Source: Phoronis ovalis (lineage: Eukaryota > Phoronida > Phoronidae). Taken from it: a DNA stretch of 11,446 nt. Position numbers and translations under genes: made by a program. Position 1 is the first letter of the stretch. Each line of letters opens with the position of its first letter. Positions 1 to 7,609 of the stretch are shown in pieces. The DNA lies in contig JAOXYB010053156.1 of the NCBI GenBank assembly GCA_028565635.1, positions 1 through 11,446 on the forward strand, given 5' to 3'. A model generated the notes under the pieces. That model made no database searches, was not told the origin of the DNA, and saw only the letters and a program-made list of their open reading frames with translations.

Positions 1-264
1 CTATTATACTTTATAGGCACACAGTTTTCGTCTGTGTCAGAATTAAGTAATTTGTGATACTGGACCAATATAGTTAATATAGTTAAACGGACATGGATAC
101 TGCATGACCTCTATGTAAGGCATACATGCACATGCAAAAACAATGGATGCGCTGAAAAAAACATGTTTCAATAACTCTGCATTTGCATGTAATTAAACTT
201 AGGAAAAGTGGATGTTAATAGATATTCTTCAAAAAAAAAATTATTCAATTTTTGGGGGTAGTCC
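1..264. other. 5' flank of LRRC23 with no recognised gene
   Basis: AT-rich sequence with a run of ten A residues near 231-240. I see no coding exon on either strand and no convincing regulatory motif here. It ends where the repeat copy at 265 begins. Confidence 0.5.
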
Positions 265-312
265 TTAACGCCCATTGTAAGTGAAAGCGCTACCTGGTGG
301 GAGACAATGGAT
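265..312 (+). repeat. Short copy of the TTAACGCCCATTG repeat family
   Basis: The first 19 bases, TTAACGCCCATTGTAAGTG (265-283), are identical to 2402-2420 in the intron 2 foldback. The end GACAATGGAT (303-312) is identical to 2481-2490. This copy is 48 bases against 89 for the other, so the middle differs by an internal deletion and a different sequence (AAGCGCTACCTGGTGGGA here). CCATTGT (272-278) and ACAATGG (304-310) form short inverted ends, as in a small non-autonomous DNA element. It lies 133 bases upstream of the LRRC23 start codon. Confidence 0.65.
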
Positions 313-337
313 TGTTCATTGTAATTTAACCACCAGG
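293..337. repeat. Foldback with CCTGGTGG / CCACCAGG arms
   Basis: CCTGGTGG (293-300) is the exact reverse complement of CCACCAGG (330-337). Inside it, ACAAT (304-308) pairs with ATTGT (318-322). The arms are also the cores of two divergent CTCF-like motifs, so the symmetry may reflect paired protein sites rather than an RNA structure. Confidence 0.5.
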
Positions 338-375
338 GGTGTTGGTGACGTCACCTAGACGACGACGCCATATTG
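330..375 (+). promoter_or_regulatory. LRRC23 proximal promoter: CTCF-like core, CRE palindrome, YY1 site
   Basis: Three motifs lie within 46 bases, 70 to 115 bases upstream of the start codon. CCACCAGGGGT (330-340) resembles a CTCF core. GGTGACGTCACC (344-355) is a perfect 12-base palindrome holding the full CRE octamer TGACGTCA (346-353), bound by CREB/CREM/ATF proteins. CGCCATATTG (366-375) matches the YY1 consensus CGCCATNTTG, often found at or just downstream of start sites in TATA-less promoters. I see no TATA box at a proper distance; the TTTATAAT near 414-421 probably lies in the 5' UTR. Transcription likely starts near 370-400, though only RNA data could place it. Confidence 0.6.
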
Positions 376-444
376 AAGTTTCTGCAAGCTGAAATTTCTG
401 TTGCTTCTAAGACTTTATAATATTAAAATATAACAAAAAAAAAC

Positions 445-558
445 ATGTCTGATCAAGATTCAGAAACTTTTGAAGAAGAGGAAAACGTAGACGACCAAAA
501 CGAACAGGAAGAAGAACAAGAGCCAGTGGACGACGAGGAACAAGTCGAGGAAGAAGAG
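445..558 (+). CDS. LRRC23: LRRC23 exon 1: acidic N-terminus
   Basis: This exon encodes residues 1-38, opening MSDQDSETFEEEE and made almost wholly of Glu, Asp and Gln. Mammalian LRRC23 also begins MSD and has a long acidic head, so composition and position agree although exact residues do not. The donor is GAG|GTAAAC, phase 0. Reading on into the intron adds 22 unrelated residues before a stop, so the exon must be spliced here. Confidence 0.88.
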
Positions 559-3500
559 GTAAACAAGGGGGTACTAACCTCTATAAACAAATTTATGCCT
601 TGCGCTATATATCTATGGTATAGATAGTAATACTTGTAGTCAGGCTAGGTCTGAACATATTATCCATTAACCTTAGTCTATTCGCATCGTCAACATTAAG
701 TTACATGCAGCAATAGTCAAAAATAATACTTAATAGCAGGAAACAGCGGAAATTAATAAATTAACGTAAAACATGCTTTAACTCCGAACTGAAGTGAAGA
801 AAGTTAAATCATCTGAAAGCCAGTACTCTGATACAGGACTAACTTGATACTTGAAGGTGTTCCTGTTATATTTTATTTATTCTGTCCTGTCAGAGTTTAT
901 CTATAGTCCGCCAAGCAAAGCCAGCTCCCTGGCGAGTCATGATAGAATACTCAAATCTCAATAGCCGTGCTAACTATAGTAAGTAATAAAAAATAAGGTC
1001 TGTTCCGGACCATATCAGGCCGGGGCTTATACCGGTTTCAGTAGCATTAAGCGACTCAGAGTGTACTCTGCCTGGATAGGATGCAGGTTACTTCCCAATA
1101 TGTTATAAACACTGCTACCCATTTTTACACCTGGGTGAAGAGAAGCAAATGAGGATAAAGCGTCTTGCTTAGGAACACAATCACTAATGACCCATGTGGG
1201 ATTCAAACCTGCAACCTTTCGATTTGCAGTCCAGCACCGAACAACTGAGCCACAGAGACTCCTCGCTAACTATAGGCGACAGTGTAATTTATTATAGATC
1301 ATTAGGAATGCTATTTAGAATAGCGCACTTATCTAAAAGAAACTGGGAGTTACATGTTTCACTGTGGATATGTATTTGCTGTTTAATCCATCAAAGGTAC
1401 TGTTCATCAAGGACTTATAACAATGATCGACCGAGCAATGTATTAACTCGTAAAACAAGATATAAAAAACGCAGTCAGTATATAGCTGAAGGGTATATAC
1501 AGTACCAGTAGCGAATTGAAACTAACTGGACAATTATATCTACTTGCGTGCATTTGTTGGAGCCACCATTGTGATTGCCTGCACATGAACCCAATGTTTC
1601 CACCATGTGTGAAAATGAACAATAATGCAGTTCTCTGCACACTTACATGATATTCCATAATTGGGTTCATGCGAGGAACTCGATGGTGCTTGTTAATAGT
1701 CGATTGCTGTGTCTATTGTGAACAATTAAAATAACCTTCATGTGCCATTTGTAATTTTGCAGAAAATTCCTGAGGTTCCCCTGTCAGAAGAGATTGTATC
1801 CGAATGTTTGTCCCTGCTGTGCAAAACTGGCGATGGAATGTCGCATGCTTATGTACGACTGGATGTTCACGATAGGTTGGTAGCTAAAACTGGAAACTTG
1901 ACTCTATTTAATGGATGCTTACAGACTGTAAGCATGTCTGTTAAAATATGTTCACATCTTCACTGAAATGCACATTTTTCAGTAAATATGGAAGGTAATG
2001 TACATAGAAAGAAGGCATTGTATACAAAGCAGGTTTTTAGGATGTCATATTTGAGTTCAGTCTGAATAAATCCATACCTTCCCAACTAACATCTGGGCTT
2101 AACCATAGTCATTTTTTATTATATTCCTTCAATTTAACAAGAGTGAAATTACATTTTTATTCATTTTTGCCAACCAAGATAAGCCTTTCTCTCTGTGTGA
2201 TCCATTGGCGCCTACCACGTCTATTCTGTCATGATGACTCATTCTGAATAGGCATCGCCGGGGAGCTTACTTCTTGCTTAGCGGACTATAAATAAACTCT
2301 GGCAGTACAGAATGTGTGTGATCGACCCCCCTACCCGCTTAGTCCACTGTTATACCTAATATTGCAAGCTTCCAGAGTTTATTTATAGTCCGGTGTGCAT
2401 ATTAACGCCCATTGTAAGTGCAAGCTCCCCGGCGATACCTATTCAGAATGAGTCATCATGACGGAATAGACGTGGTAGGCGACAATGGATCACACAGAGA
2501 AAAAGGCTTACCGTGACACTTTATTTAAAAATAAAGGGAATATTGTTCTTCTGCTTTTCGAGATAAGAAACAAAAATTGACTAATGTTAAGCTCAGACGT
2601 TAGTTGAGAGAGTACAGAACACTAACGGATGGATTTATTCAGATTGATTTATGTATCTAGTCCCAAGCCATAGGTGGAAAATGTATATACTGAGTATTGA
2701 AAATGTGTAGATCAGAATATCACAGATATAAATCATTCATTTCTATAAAGATTTAAATATCCTTAGAATAACACAATGGATTTAACAATTTTAAGTAGCA
2801 CTTGAAATAAATACTAGCCATGAAACAGATGAGACTTCACATACAAAGCCTCCAATGAATATAATTTAAATCGGCTATTTGCACACACTGGTGGAACAAC
2901 TGCTTGTGGTTTCAAACATTTCTAATATGTCATAATAGTATGTGAATAAATTAATCCTATGATCAGTGCACAGAGAACCACTTTATTAATCATTCACACT
3001 ATCACAATGCTGGGAACGTTTTGGTGTACAACTGGTGACTCCACCTAGTGCAGGCAAATGGTCTATTGGGGACCAACTGATAGAGGCCAGAACCAATCAG
3101 TCAGGAGCAGCTAAAGATATAAGATAACCTCCTTAAAACTTAATAATTATATATACTGTATCAACAAATATTTGTAGAGAAACTTTATACGGTAATAGCG
3201 CATTGTCAGAATGTTTCGTGCTACATTTTCTCTATTTGTGTTTAGTTTTTGAGTACCTAATTGTCAAACCTGCTTACTTGTTATAAATATTTTTGTTTTC
3301 AGAGAGTTGACAAATATTGCTATTTTGAACTCCTATATTCATCTAAGATACATCGACTTGTCAAAGAACAACATTAAAGATATATCACCTCTAAATTCTC
3401 TGACGCATATTCTTACATTAAAATGTGATATGAATTTACTAACGAGCGCCAAGCTGGAAGAGCTCCCTTATCTACAACAAGCTAGCTTCAATAATAACAA

Positions 3501-6500
3501 AATCACAGCAACTGAAGGAGTGAGTCACCCGTTAATAGAACATCTGTCTATGAATTGTAAGTAAATGTACATAAAATATTAATATTTATTAATTTTGGTT
3601 CTGGTGAAATTCATATGTAGCTATAATTTAATCTCCGATGTAATTTTGTTAAGCACTGCAGAATAATGTTCCCATGAAGACTTCATCTGACAAGAGGACA
3701 GTCCTTTCATTTCTTGCCTTCTTGAAAAATGCTTACAAGTATTTATATAAATACATCATCATAGGATTTTTTAATCCGCCATAGTTGGCTAAATTTAAAT
3801 TTAATTTATGATCTACTCCAGTATGTACCACCAGCAGCGAGAATTGTGAAGCAGTCTAGTTATTTTAAAAATAGAATTTGCTTTACTAGTCAGCAGTCAC
3901 AAAGCAAATTTAGGATTTTTAGAGGGTTCTTGTGGATTATCTGAACTTTTGTGGTGAAGGCATATTACCAGATGTTTATCAGACTTTTAAAAAAGCTTTG
4001 GGATTTTAACTAGTTCACATCTAAATCCTGAGTCTTAAATAGTACAATTAAGTGTATTATTCTTAGATATTAAGTCTTAGATATTAATAATGTTCATTTT
4101 TACAGTATGCTGGAAATATAATTGTTTTACTAATGCGTTACTTTGCAGTTAATGAAATTAAAGTGATCTCTGGATTAGACCCTGGAAAGCTATTGCGCCT
4201 TCATACCCTGGAGCTCCGTGGAAATAAACTGACCAGTACTGATGGACTTTATTTACCAAATCTGAAGAATCTATTTCTGGTTAGTACTTCTGTGATTCCA
4301 TGAGGATTAGAGGGTTTCAAAAATTTGCAGCAACTAATAATTATCAAGTTTATATTAAAAAAGCAAAATTAATTAATGTCCTCAGTTCCTTCTCATCCCT
4401 GTAAGCCATAGATAGCAAATGTACAGCATACCAACATATGGGTGTCCCACTAGGTGGCAGTATAGCTCAAGGTGCATACAATTGTTTTCTCAGTCTCTAT
4501 GAAGTTTGCTTTTAGTTACTAACCTTTGGAACTCGTACATTTTTATACACATTTGATTATTAAAGTTCTCTGTAGAAGCATATATTAATTATAACTTTGG
4601 CTGTATGACTCAGTATTGCTGTGCGGGGAAAAGATGTAGTAATAGCCGACACGATACATTTCAAGTTGATGACACGAAATGTAGATTATAAATACTGTAT
4701 GTATTGCTGCTTAACTATAATTTCAACATTTACTCGATCGAACTGCCGGAACGGAAATTTTAAAGTAAGTTACATCCCTAACTTTTGACATCGGCCAACA
4801 GAGCAAATCTATATCCCTATCTTTGATGAACATATTCATATGGCTGATTTATTAATAATTAAATGTGAAATACTTGCCAATGGATTTATTAAACTACTGT
4901 CTTTATAGGCACAAAACACTATTACAAAGTTGGAAGGTTTGGAAAGACTGGAGAGCCTGACGACATTGCATCTGAGGGATAATCAGCTAGAAAATTTAGA
5001 CGGTTTCTCCGAGAACATGAAAGTTTTACAGTATATTAACTTAAGGTGGGTTGTAATAATAACTTTTCTATTCAGAATCTTTTGCCATAACTTAACAGTT
5101 TCTTACACTTTTATTGACTCGTATATTTAGCATTTGTTGTTTCTTCATTTTTGAGGCAACATTGAAATTATTAAAAAAAAGCAAGTCATGAGGATATAAT
5201 TATCATGCTTAACCATTCAAATTGAAAAGCCAAAATTTGTTTTCGTTCTCGATACTTATCTACTATTTCTTCCCTGATAATTATCTCATATTTTTTCTCT
5301 GTTACTTATCTTCTGTTTTTCTGTATTATCACTAGAATAGAAGTAGCGGATATAAAGTAACTGGAATTAGAATGCTTGATATAGTTCAGACTCTTATGAC
5401 ACCGCCGTACTTGCTAGCTGCAGTTGTCCAACTAGTTACATGAATGTGATGTCATGCGCAAGATAAAGCACAGAGTGTGATCACAAAAAATTCGCACATC
5501 GGTGTAAGCTGTATAGTCATGTATAATGCTGCCCAAGTATACTGAAAAATAAAATGGGAGTGAAGTTATTTAAAATATATATTGCAGTAAGTGACTGTAT
5601 CTTTATAATTATTGTAATATTATTTTTAGGGGCAACATGTTATCAGATGTAAAACAGACTCAGAAGCTGAAATGTCTACCAATGCTAAGAGCTCTTTGCC
5701 TTGGAGGTATTGTAGATTTTTTTTGTTTTGGATTGCTAATGATCAAGAAATTTCTGTTACTGTTCTTGGTCAGGTATCGGTCCTTTGGTTGCAGTATATC
5801 ACAGGATTACTTGTAAATTTGCAACTTAACAAAAAAAAAATTATGGTAATTAACATGTTCACTATATTTTATAGAGTATTTAGATCAAAACAATGCAATA
5901 TTGTTATTTTTTAATTTAGATTTATGAAAGACTGTGTTCTAGGCATACATACAAATTTTAAACCATGTCTCAGCATTTCTGTATTATTATAAAAACACCA
6001 CCAGGAGTATCTGATTTTTTTGCTCACAAAAAATTAATTGTTTTAATTATAATTTTATGCAGAAAACCCATGTGCTGAAGAAGATGAGTATCGTTTGGAA
6101 GTGTTGATAGCTCTGCGGAGAATTGAACGGTTAGACAAAGATGAATACACTGACGATGAGCGGCAAGAGGCGGAAGAAGTGTCGGAACAACGGCGACAAG
6201 ATGAGCTGGAAAGACAGGTTTGTCTCAGAGTTGAAAATGATGTTTTTTTACAATTTGTTGATTGTATTTGGATTGGAAGCCTTAAGAATCTTTATCCATC
6301 AAGAATAAAGAATTATTTGCGTATTACATTTGATAATTGCAATATTATCTCTTTACTTGTCTTATCAAGACTCACTTGTAGTATTCGAATGTATATTTGT
6401 CTTAACATTGCATTTAGTGATACTTAATTAAGCAAATACAACATTGCCAATTTTAAACTGGTTATTTTAGCAACAACTACTTGAGTCTCAACAAGAGGTA

Positions 6501-7588
6501 ATCATACACGTATTTCTTGCTCACATGGGCATGTACCTATATAATTTCTGTTTTTTCTGCTTCAAGTCATTATTATATATGAACGCGTCTACCTGTAATG
6601 CAAAAGGTGGTGGCATCTTTGTGTTCAATTTTATGATACACAATTATACCGCTTTTTTCTACACGTTTTCCAATTTTGAACACTCCACTTTCAGTTTTTG
6701 CAGGCGTATTTCTCCACGTTATGATTTTCACGTCTACATTTATGCCTTCTCATACGATGTGTACTTTTATCATTGATATGTGTATCTGAACATGTTCTAT
6801 ACTTTATCCGTTTGTAATCATGTATATTAATTCTGTGTAACTTTTTATAGCAAGTCTGATTTAGGATACTTATAGGCATAAAAGCCGAGTGTCTAAAACT
6901 AAAGGAAATTAATGTATGAGACACAATATTCATTAAAAAATCATTTTCAAATACAATATTCATTATCATTCTCAACTTTAATATTGAATTCTCGTGACTC
7001 GTTATAGGTTTTAATTAAAACCATAAATACAACTATTCTTGTTATTTATAATCAACAATGATTCCGCATTTCTTGGACATGAGAGTTTTGTGCAGCCATA
7101 TATTTACTATGTACAACACACTACTCTCGAATCATTGGTGTCATGGCAGCCAATGCACATCGAAACCACGTTGACTTCAAACATGAAACAGATTGTAAAA
7201 ATGTTTAACTTCTATCACTGCTTGTGATCCATATTTTGTTATCAGATAACAATGGCTTATGGTTTGTGTAATTGTTTGAAATGTTATCAAGCATTTATGT
7301 AATAGAAAATTGAACTCCCGTTTAAAGGTCTTTTGAAATCTCCAACAATATTAGCGACCTCTGGTGGATGTTAGATGCTGATTTATTCTCAACCGGTCAA
7401 CTGTAGTAGTGTCGATGCCAGATATTGCTCTGTAGACTAATGAAAATACCCCAAATGTTTAAACTGGGAGCAGTTTTACTGGTTTGAGTTTTCTTTTTCT
7501 GTACTATACATTTTAAAAATGTTTGTTTCTTTATTTGCAGAATACTGAAGAAGTGGTGGAGGAGGACGAAGACCCAGGGGATCAGTAA
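445..7588 (+). CDS. LRRC23: Leucine-rich repeat-containing protein 23 (radial spoke 3 component), complete nine-exon gene
   Basis: The coding sequence joins 445-558, 1763-1875, 3303-3556, 4149-4279, 4909-5045, 5630-5706, 6063-6217, 6471-6497 and 7541-7588: 1056 nt, 351 residues plus TAA. Every intron is GT-AG and the frame holds throughout. Vertebrate LRRC23 is about 340 residues, and recognisable family stretches lie in order: SLLCKTGDGMSHAYV, NSYIHLRYIDLS, SHPLIEHLSMN, ISGLDPGKL, LTTLHLRDNQL and ERLDKDEY. Layout: acidic head (1-38), family-specific segment (39-89), about eight SDS22-like leucine-rich repeats (about 90-276), a cap with NPC and LDKDEY (277-305), then a charged Glu/Gln tail. 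There is no signal peptide or membrane segment. In mammals LRRC23 belongs to radial spoke 3 of the axoneme and is needed for sperm motility; that role is inferred here from homology. An in-frame TAA at 424-426 and an A at -3 support the start. Exon 8 is the least certain part. Confidence 0.93.
969..979. repeat. Left target-site duplication of the SINE
   Basis: GCTAACTATAG, identical to 1265-1275. It marks the boundary at the SINE tail. Confidence 0.8.
980..1264 (-). mobile_element. tRNA-derived SINE, antisense to LRRC23, with 11-base target-site duplications
   Basis: Read on the minus strand, the element opens with a tRNA-like head: A box TGGCTCAGTTGTTCGG (1252-1237) and B box GGTTTGAATCC (1209-1199), one base from the consensus GGTTCGAATCC. 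A non-tRNA body follows, including CTAAGCAAGACGCTTTATCC and CACCCAGGTGTAAAAATGGG (within about 1118-1174), resembling a central region I recall from SINEs of several invertebrates. The tail is T-rich and ends CTTATTTTTTATTACTTA. The same 11 bases, GCTAACTATAG, flank it at 969-979 and 1265-1275, as expected for insertion by a LINE reverse transcriptase. Length 285 bases. It encodes no protein. The family name is not established; a MetaSINE-type central domain is possible. Confidence 0.85.
1265..1275. repeat. Right target-site duplication of the SINE
   Basis: GCTAACTATAG, identical to 969-979. It marks the boundary at the tRNA-like head. Perfect identity suggests a fairly recent insertion. Confidence 0.8.
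1584..1671. repeat. Short inverted repeat in intron 1
   Basis: CATGAACCCAAT (1584-1595) is the exact reverse complement of ATTGGGTTCATG (1660-1671), with 64 bases between. It could be the remnant of a small foldback element. No second copy is visible in the window. Confidence 0.5.
1763..1875 (+). CDS. LRRC23: LRRC23 exon 2: conserved pre-LRR segment
   Basis: Encodes residues 39-75 plus two bases of Arg76, beginning KIPEVPLSEEIVSECLSLL. The block SLLCKTGDGMSHAYVRLDV closely matches the segment just before the repeats in vertebrate LRRC23 (SLLCKTGNGLAHAYVKLEV) and identifies the family. The acceptor is TTTTGCAG and the donor is GATAG|GTTGGT, phase 2. The ATG-initiated frame starting 21 bases upstream at 1742 is intronic read-through, not a start. 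Confidence 0.93.
1876..3302 (+). other. LRRC23 intron 2
   Basis: The largest intron (1427 bases, phase 2, GTTGGT to GTTTTCAG). It contains the 331-base foldback at 2180-2510. The remainder is AT-rich with no exon-like frame; the stretch 2511-3302 shows nothing I recognise. Confidence 0.85.
2180..2510. repeat. Large foldback (inverted repeat) element in intron 2
   Basis: The left arm (2180-2302) is nearly the reverse complement of the right arm (2372-2510), around a 69-base centre. The outer ends pair as TAAGCC/GGCTTA. The inner ends include a perfect 21-base match (2282-2302 with 2372-2392). Only a few substitutions separate the arms, for example GGCGCC/GTCGCC near the left end. The left arm lacks about 16 bases that in the right arm form the TTAACGCCCATTG block. 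No coding capacity is present. It resembles a foldback or MITE-like non-autonomous element, or two copies inserted head to head. In pre-mRNA it could form a duplex of about 120 base pairs. Confidence 0.85.
3303..3556 (+). CDS. LRRC23: LRRC23 exon 3: first leucine-rich repeats
   Basis: Encodes the end of Arg76 through Asn160 and is the largest exon. It opens ELTNIAILNSYIHLRYIDLS, matching the vertebrate start of the repeat domain (DLTDIYLLRSYIHLRYVDIS). It then holds about three repeats of the LxxLxLxxNxI kind, with SPLNSLTHILTLK, ELPYLQQASFNNNKIT and EGVSHPLIEHLSMN. The acceptor is GTTTTCAG and the donor is the consensus T|GTAAGT, phase 1. Confidence 0.95.
3557..4148 (+). other. LRRC23 intron 3
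   Basis: 592 bases, phase 1, GTAAGT to TTTGCAG. It contains one exact 13-base tandem duplication near its end (TCTTAGATATTAA at 4061-4073 and 4075-4087) and otherwise nothing I recognise. Confidence 0.85.
4149..4279 (+). CDS. LRRC23: LRRC23 exon 4: central leucine-rich repeats
   Basis: Encodes residues 161-204. It completes Phe161 and reads NEIKVISGLDPGKLLRLHTL and then ELRGNKLTSTDGLYLPNLKN, two repeats whose GLDP.KL and LELRGN..ST blocks are typical of LRRC23. The acceptor is CTTTGCAG and the donor is CTG|GTTAGT, phase 0. The donor has T at +3, a weaker but acceptable site. Confidence 0.93.
4280..4908 (+). other. LRRC23 intron 4
   Basis: 629 bases, phase 0, GTTAGT to TTATAG. Its notable content is a near-consensus CTCF-like site at 4447-4460. 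No repeat or coding signal is seen elsewhere in it. Confidence 0.85.
4447..4460 (+). promoter_or_regulatory. CTCF-like site in intron 4
   Basis: CCACTAGGTGGCAG fits the CTCF core consensus CCASYAGRKGGCRS at nearly every position. The call rests on the motif alone; whether this organism's CTCF binds it is unknown. Confidence 0.5.
4909..5045 (+). CDS. LRRC23: LRRC23 exon 5: leucine-rich repeats
   Basis: Encodes residues 205-249 plus two bases of Arg250. The sequence AQNTITKLEGLERLESLTTL followed by HLRDNQLENLDGFSENMKVL gives two well-formed SDS22-like repeats. LTTLHLRDNQ is identical to the human protein as I know it. The acceptor is CTTTATAG and the donor is TTAAG|GTGGGT, phase 2. Confidence 0.94.
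5046..5629 (+). other. LRRC23 intron 5
   Basis: 584 bases, phase 2, GTGGGT to TTTTTAG. AT-rich with pyrimidine-rich tracts; I see no repeat, RNA gene or coding signal. Confidence 0.85.
5630..5706 (+). CDS. LRRC23: LRRC23 exon 6: last leucine-rich repeat
   Basis: Encodes the end of Arg250 through Gly275 plus the first base of Glu276: RGNMLSDVKQTQKLKCLPML followed by RALCLG. The block LPMLRAL.L..NPC, continued by exon 7, is the signature linking the last repeat to the cap. This 77-base exon lies between acceptor ATTTTTAG and donor GGAG|GTATTG, phase 1. An ATG-initiated frame at 5672 is a different reading frame and is not coding. Confidence 0.92.
5707..6062 (+). other. LRRC23 intron 6
   Basis: 356 bases, phase 1, GTATTG to TTATGCAG. 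It holds a weak CTCF-like core CCACCAGGAG at 5998-6007, about 55 bases before the acceptor, and nothing else recognisable. Confidence 0.85.
6063..6217 (+). CDS. LRRC23: LRRC23 exon 7: LRR cap and charged helix
   Basis: Encodes the end of Glu276 through Gln327. It opens ENPCAEEDEYRLEVLIALRR, then IERLDKDEYTDDERQEAEEV, which closes the repeat domain in the way LRR caps do (NP at the end of the last repeat, then LD after a helix). It continues into a helix-prone stretch rich in Glu, Arg and Gln. The acceptor is TTATGCAG and the donor is AGACAG|GTTTGT, phase 0. Read-through past the donor adds hydrophobic intronic residues. Confidence 0.93.
6471..6497 (+). CDS. LRRC23: LRRC23 exon 8: 27-base micro-exon
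   Basis: Nine codons (QQLLESQQE) lie between acceptor TTATTTTAG and donor GAG|GTAATC, phase 0 on both sides. Inclusion or skipping therefore leaves the frame intact. The residues continue the Glu/Gln-rich helical composition of exon 7. This exon is recognised only from splice signals, frame and composition; if it is absent from mRNA, the protein would be 342 residues. Confidence 0.68.
6498..7540 (+). other. LRRC23 intron 8
   Basis: 1043 bases, phase 0, GTAATC to TTTGCAG. It separates the micro-exon from the last exon. Open frames on both strands here have low-complexity, Phe/Tyr/His-rich translations and match no family. ACAATATTCATTA occurs twice near 6922-6966. A strong CTCF-like site lies at 7352-7368. 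Confidence 0.75.
7352..7368 (-). promoter_or_regulatory. CTCF-like site in intron 8
   Basis: TAGCGACCTCTGGTGGA on the plus strand; the minus strand reads TCCACCAGAGGTCGCTA. This is one base from the classical CCACCAGAGGGCGCTA core, including the downstream GCTA. It is the best match in the window to the extended motif. Confidence 0.5.
7541..7588 (+). CDS. LRRC23: LRRC23 exon 9: acidic C-terminus and stop
   Basis: Fifteen codons (NTEEVVEEDEDPGDQ) and TAA at 7586-7588. The acceptor TTATTTGCAG follows a T-rich tract and keeps the phase 0 frame of exons 7 and 8. An acidic ending is in keeping with the family, whose C-terminal residues are poorly conserved. Three polyadenylation signals follow, the nearest only 16 bases past the stop. 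Confidence 0.85.
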   Translation, partial: NTEEVVEEDEDPGDQ

Positions 7589-7603
7589 AATACATTTAAC
7601 AAA

Positions 7604-7609
7604 AATAAA
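7604..7609 (+). terminator. LRRC23 polyadenylation signal, proximal
   Basis: AATAAA begins 16 bases after the stop codon. Its use would give a very short 3' UTR. Two further AATAAA signals lie downstream. Confidence 0.45.

Larger units (their letters stand above)
891..1285 (+). repeat. Degraded foldback-family repeat split by a SINE
   Basis: Bases 891-910 match 2373-2392 of the intron 2 foldback with one difference in 20 (CAGAGTTTAT then C/T then TATAGTCCG). The similarity goes on with AGCTCCCTGGCG (924-935) against AGCTCCCCGGCG, then GAGTCAT and GATAGAATA, with gaps. After the SINE, GCGACAGTGT (1276-1285) resembles GCGACAATGG at 2479-2488. The parts are colinear with the other copy, which suggests one old element interrupted by the SINE. 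The right end is uncertain. Confidence 0.55.
559..1762 (+). other. LRRC23 intron 1
   Basis: A 1204-base phase 0 intron from GTAAAC to TTTTGCAG. It holds a degraded foldback-family repeat (891-979 and 1276-1285), an antisense SINE inserted in it (980-1264), and a short inverted repeat at 1584-1671. Open frames here on both strands match no family I recognise. Confidence 0.85.

Noticed and set aside
1180-1265. A tRNA gene on the minus strand, suggested by A-box and B-box sequences
   Set aside because: No acceptor stem pairs around the boxes, the B box departs from consensus, and the tRNA-like part continues into a long body with target duplications. It is the head of a SINE.
1443-1670. 75-codon minus-strand frame
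   Set aside because: It lies within LRRC23 intron 1, overlaps the small inverted repeat, and its translation matches no family I know.
1742-1966. 74-codon plus-strand frame starting at ATG 1742, as a separate small gene
   Set aside because: Its middle is LRRC23 exon 2. The first seven codons and everything after 1875 are intron.
3042-3055. CCACCTAGTGCAGG as a further CTCF-like site
   Set aside because: The spacing between CCAC and the GG block is off by one and the GGC is missing; it is too weak to count.
5672-5914. 80-codon plus-strand frame
   Set aside because: It overlaps exon 6 in a different frame from the LRRC23 reading and runs on into the intron.
6525-6975. Overlapping open frames on both strands in intron 8
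   Set aside because: Low-complexity Phe/Tyr/His-rich or basic translations from AT-rich DNA, with no homology or splice context.
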